Positions 30,777-32,079 of a stretch of DNA of 32,079 bases are shown here, in pieces. Made by a program: the position numbers and the translations under genes. This DNA is from Verrucomicrobiales bacterium (GTDB lineage: Bacteria; Verrucomicrobiota; Verrucomicrobiia; Limisphaerales; UBA1100): assembly GCA_005809105.1 (NCBI GenBank), contig SYLI01000082.1, positions 1 through 32,079 on the forward strand. The letters run 5' to 3'. Within the stretch, counting starts at the first letter, position 1, and each line of letters opens with the position of its first letter. The notes under the pieces were generated by a model. That model had not been told where the DNA came from and ran no database searches. It saw nothing but the letters and a program-made list of their open reading frames with translations.

Positions 30777-32079
30777 ATGGCCAAGAAACCCTCCTCAAAT
30801 TCGCCCCGCCCCGCCCCTCCGAAAGCCAAAGCAAGCCGAGGCGCAACCAAAGTTAATCGCCCTCGTCCCGCCACTCATTCGGGCGAGGCACCTGCTGCAA
30901 CGGCAACGAATGGGGCGCGAACGCGCGGGCGGCGACCTGCACCTTCCTCGTCCGTGGAAGATTCGCCCCGAACCCTCCCGATTTTGGCGCCGGCGCACGC
31001 CCAATTGCGCCGCGCCGAGAGCAAGGCGGCGGTGGAAGTGGGCGAGTACAACGCCGCTGAGAAGCTCAAGGAACTGCTCGCGCTGGCGAACGAACAGGGC
31101 CACCTGACGCACAATGATGTCAAGGAGGTCATTGCCGACTACCAGCTGACCCAGGAACAGCAGGACAAGCTCCATGCTGACCTTCGCAACCACGAGGTCG
31201 AACTGGTGGATCAGGCCGACGTCGACAGCGCCGATCGCGGCCGGCCGGCCGAGCAAGCGGAAGAGAAGGACAAGCTCGACATCCTCGACGACCCCGTGCG
31301 GATGTACCTGCGGCAGATGGGGCAGGTGCCCTTGCTGACGCGAGAGCAGGAAGTGACCATCTCCAAGCGGATCGAGGCGGCGGAGAATGAGGTCAAACGC
31401 ATCATCTATTCCTTGGGTTTTACAGGCAAGGACCACATTGCCCTAGCTGATAAGCTCCTCGGCGAACCACCGAAGGAGCGGTTTGACCGCGTCATCGTGG
31501 ACAAGAAAATTGACTCGCGCGACAAGCACCTCAAGGAACTGCGCGCGCTCATCAAGGTGGTCCGGGCCGTGGACCGGAAGGTGGATGAGAAGTTCATCGA
31601 GTTGCAGAAGGCGAAGCCCAAGGGGCGAGCGCAGGCTGAGAAACGCTTCCAACAACAGGATCAGCGGCTGCAAAAGACCTTCCCCAAGTTCTACTACAAG
31701 CAGCGAGTGATCGAAGAGATGGCCATTGTGGCGGACAATGTGCACGACAAGATTCAGGCCTGCTATGGCGCCCTGCAGCAATTGCGCAAGGAGAGGCCCA
31801 GTGCCCACAGCAAGTCCAGCATCGACACTGAGCAGCGCAAACTCGATGCGCTGGAGCTCTTAGCCCGTATGCCTGCGGAGGCCTATCTGGAGTCCTACCG
31901 GCAGCTTCAGCACTTCGCCCGACAGGCGCAGCAGGCCAAGACGGAGATGGTGGAGGCCAACCTGCGCCTCGTCATTTCCATTGCCAAGAAATACACGAAT
32001 CGCGGCCTGTCGTTTCTCGATCTCATCCAGGAGGGCAACATGGGCCTCATGAAGGCGGTTGAGAAATTCGAGTATCGCC
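30777..32079 (+). CDS. rpoD: Primary RNA polymerase sigma factor RpoD, 3' end cut by window
   Basis: 434 codons are visible, without a stop, of the housekeeping sigma factor. The first ~70 residues are a Pro/Ala/Arg/Lys-rich disordered extension. Next comes a region 1.1-like helical part ([19 protein letters not shown], then [19 protein letters not shown]), region 1.2 ([20 protein letters not shown]), a long non-conserved insert between 1.2 and 2.1, and region 2.1-2.2 ([20 protein letters not shown] and [20 protein letters not shown]). Regions 2.3-4 lie beyond the window. ATG 30777 has a good AAGGA site. Divergent from nuoB. Confidence 0.97.
   Translation, partial: MAKKPSSNSPRPAPPKAKASRGATKVNRPRPATHSGEAPAATATNGARTRGRRPAPSSSVEDSPRTLPILAPAHAQLRRAESKAAVEVGEYNAAEKLKELLALANEQGHLTHNDVKEVIADYQLTQEQQDKLHADLRNHEVELVDQADVDSADRGRPAEQAEEKDKLDILDDPVRMYLRQMGQVPLLTREQEVTISKRIEAAENEVKRIIYSLGFTGKDHIALADKLLGEPPKERFDRVIVDKKIDSRDKHLKELRALIKVVRAVDRKVDEKFIELQKAKPKGRAQAEKRFQQQDQRLQKTFPKFYYKQRVIEEMAIVADNVHDKIQACYGALQQLRKERPSAHSKSSIDTEQRKLDALELLARMPAEAYLESYRQLQHFARQAQQAKTEMVEANLRLVISIAKKYTNRGLSFLDLIQEGNMGLMKAVEKFEYR

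Overview
The window is a GC-rich, densely packed chromosomal segment of a Gram-negative bacterium. Lipid A and LPS-core genes (lpxK, waaF), an outer-membrane porin and a 14-subunit-type complex I operon show the diderm, respiring lifestyle. The gene mix and protein style (RpoD with a long basic N-terminal extension, ECF sigma with small membrane partners, Gly/Pro/Arg-rich secreted protein) suggest the PVC group, most likely Verrucomicrobiota. That placement is an inference from gene content, not from a marker tree.

Left part (1-7240): a minus-strand envelope cluster lpxK-waaF-serine acetyltransferase (the last cut by the window edge) faces a plus-strand nfeD membrane protease gene. Next comes a minus-strand ECF sigma / small membrane protein / Spy-CpxP-like protein module, preceded by a second secreted Spy-like protein with a glycine-rich stretch and five 35-residue tandem repeats. 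Middle (7490-10516, plus strand): rpsU with a clear terminator, the CCA-adding enzyme and an orphan NtrC-type sigma-54 activator.

Region 10540-14405 (minus strand) is the most interesting accessory-like block: fur, a four-helix b-type cytochrome-like membrane protein with four helix histidines, a porin, an exported FMN-binding-domain protein and the flavin transferase ApbE, tightly packed. A near-perfect 7-1-7 Fur box lies exactly at the porin start. Together they look like an iron-controlled flavin-based electron-transfer route across the inner membrane into the periplasm, possibly a ferric-reduction system. cinA and a small 4Fe-4S ferredoxin follow, convergent and sharing their stop codons.

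Region 16069-30537 (minus strand) is a nuo operon running B-C-D-E-F-x-G-H-I-J-K-L-M-N. It departs from the textbook in five ways: no nuoA precedes nuoB; nuoF has an in-frame TAA where the family has a conserved Glu; a PD-(D/E)XK-like gene with a one-base frameshift is translationally nested between nuoF and nuoG; a tRNA-Gln(CUG) gene lies antisense between nuoE and nuoF; and a perfect CRP/FNR-type palindrome sits just upstream of nuoB. The window ends in the divergent rpoD gene (primary sigma factor), cut at its 3' side. No gene-free stretch longer than 300 bases exists; the largest gaps (7238-7491 and 30538-30776) hold promoters and operators.
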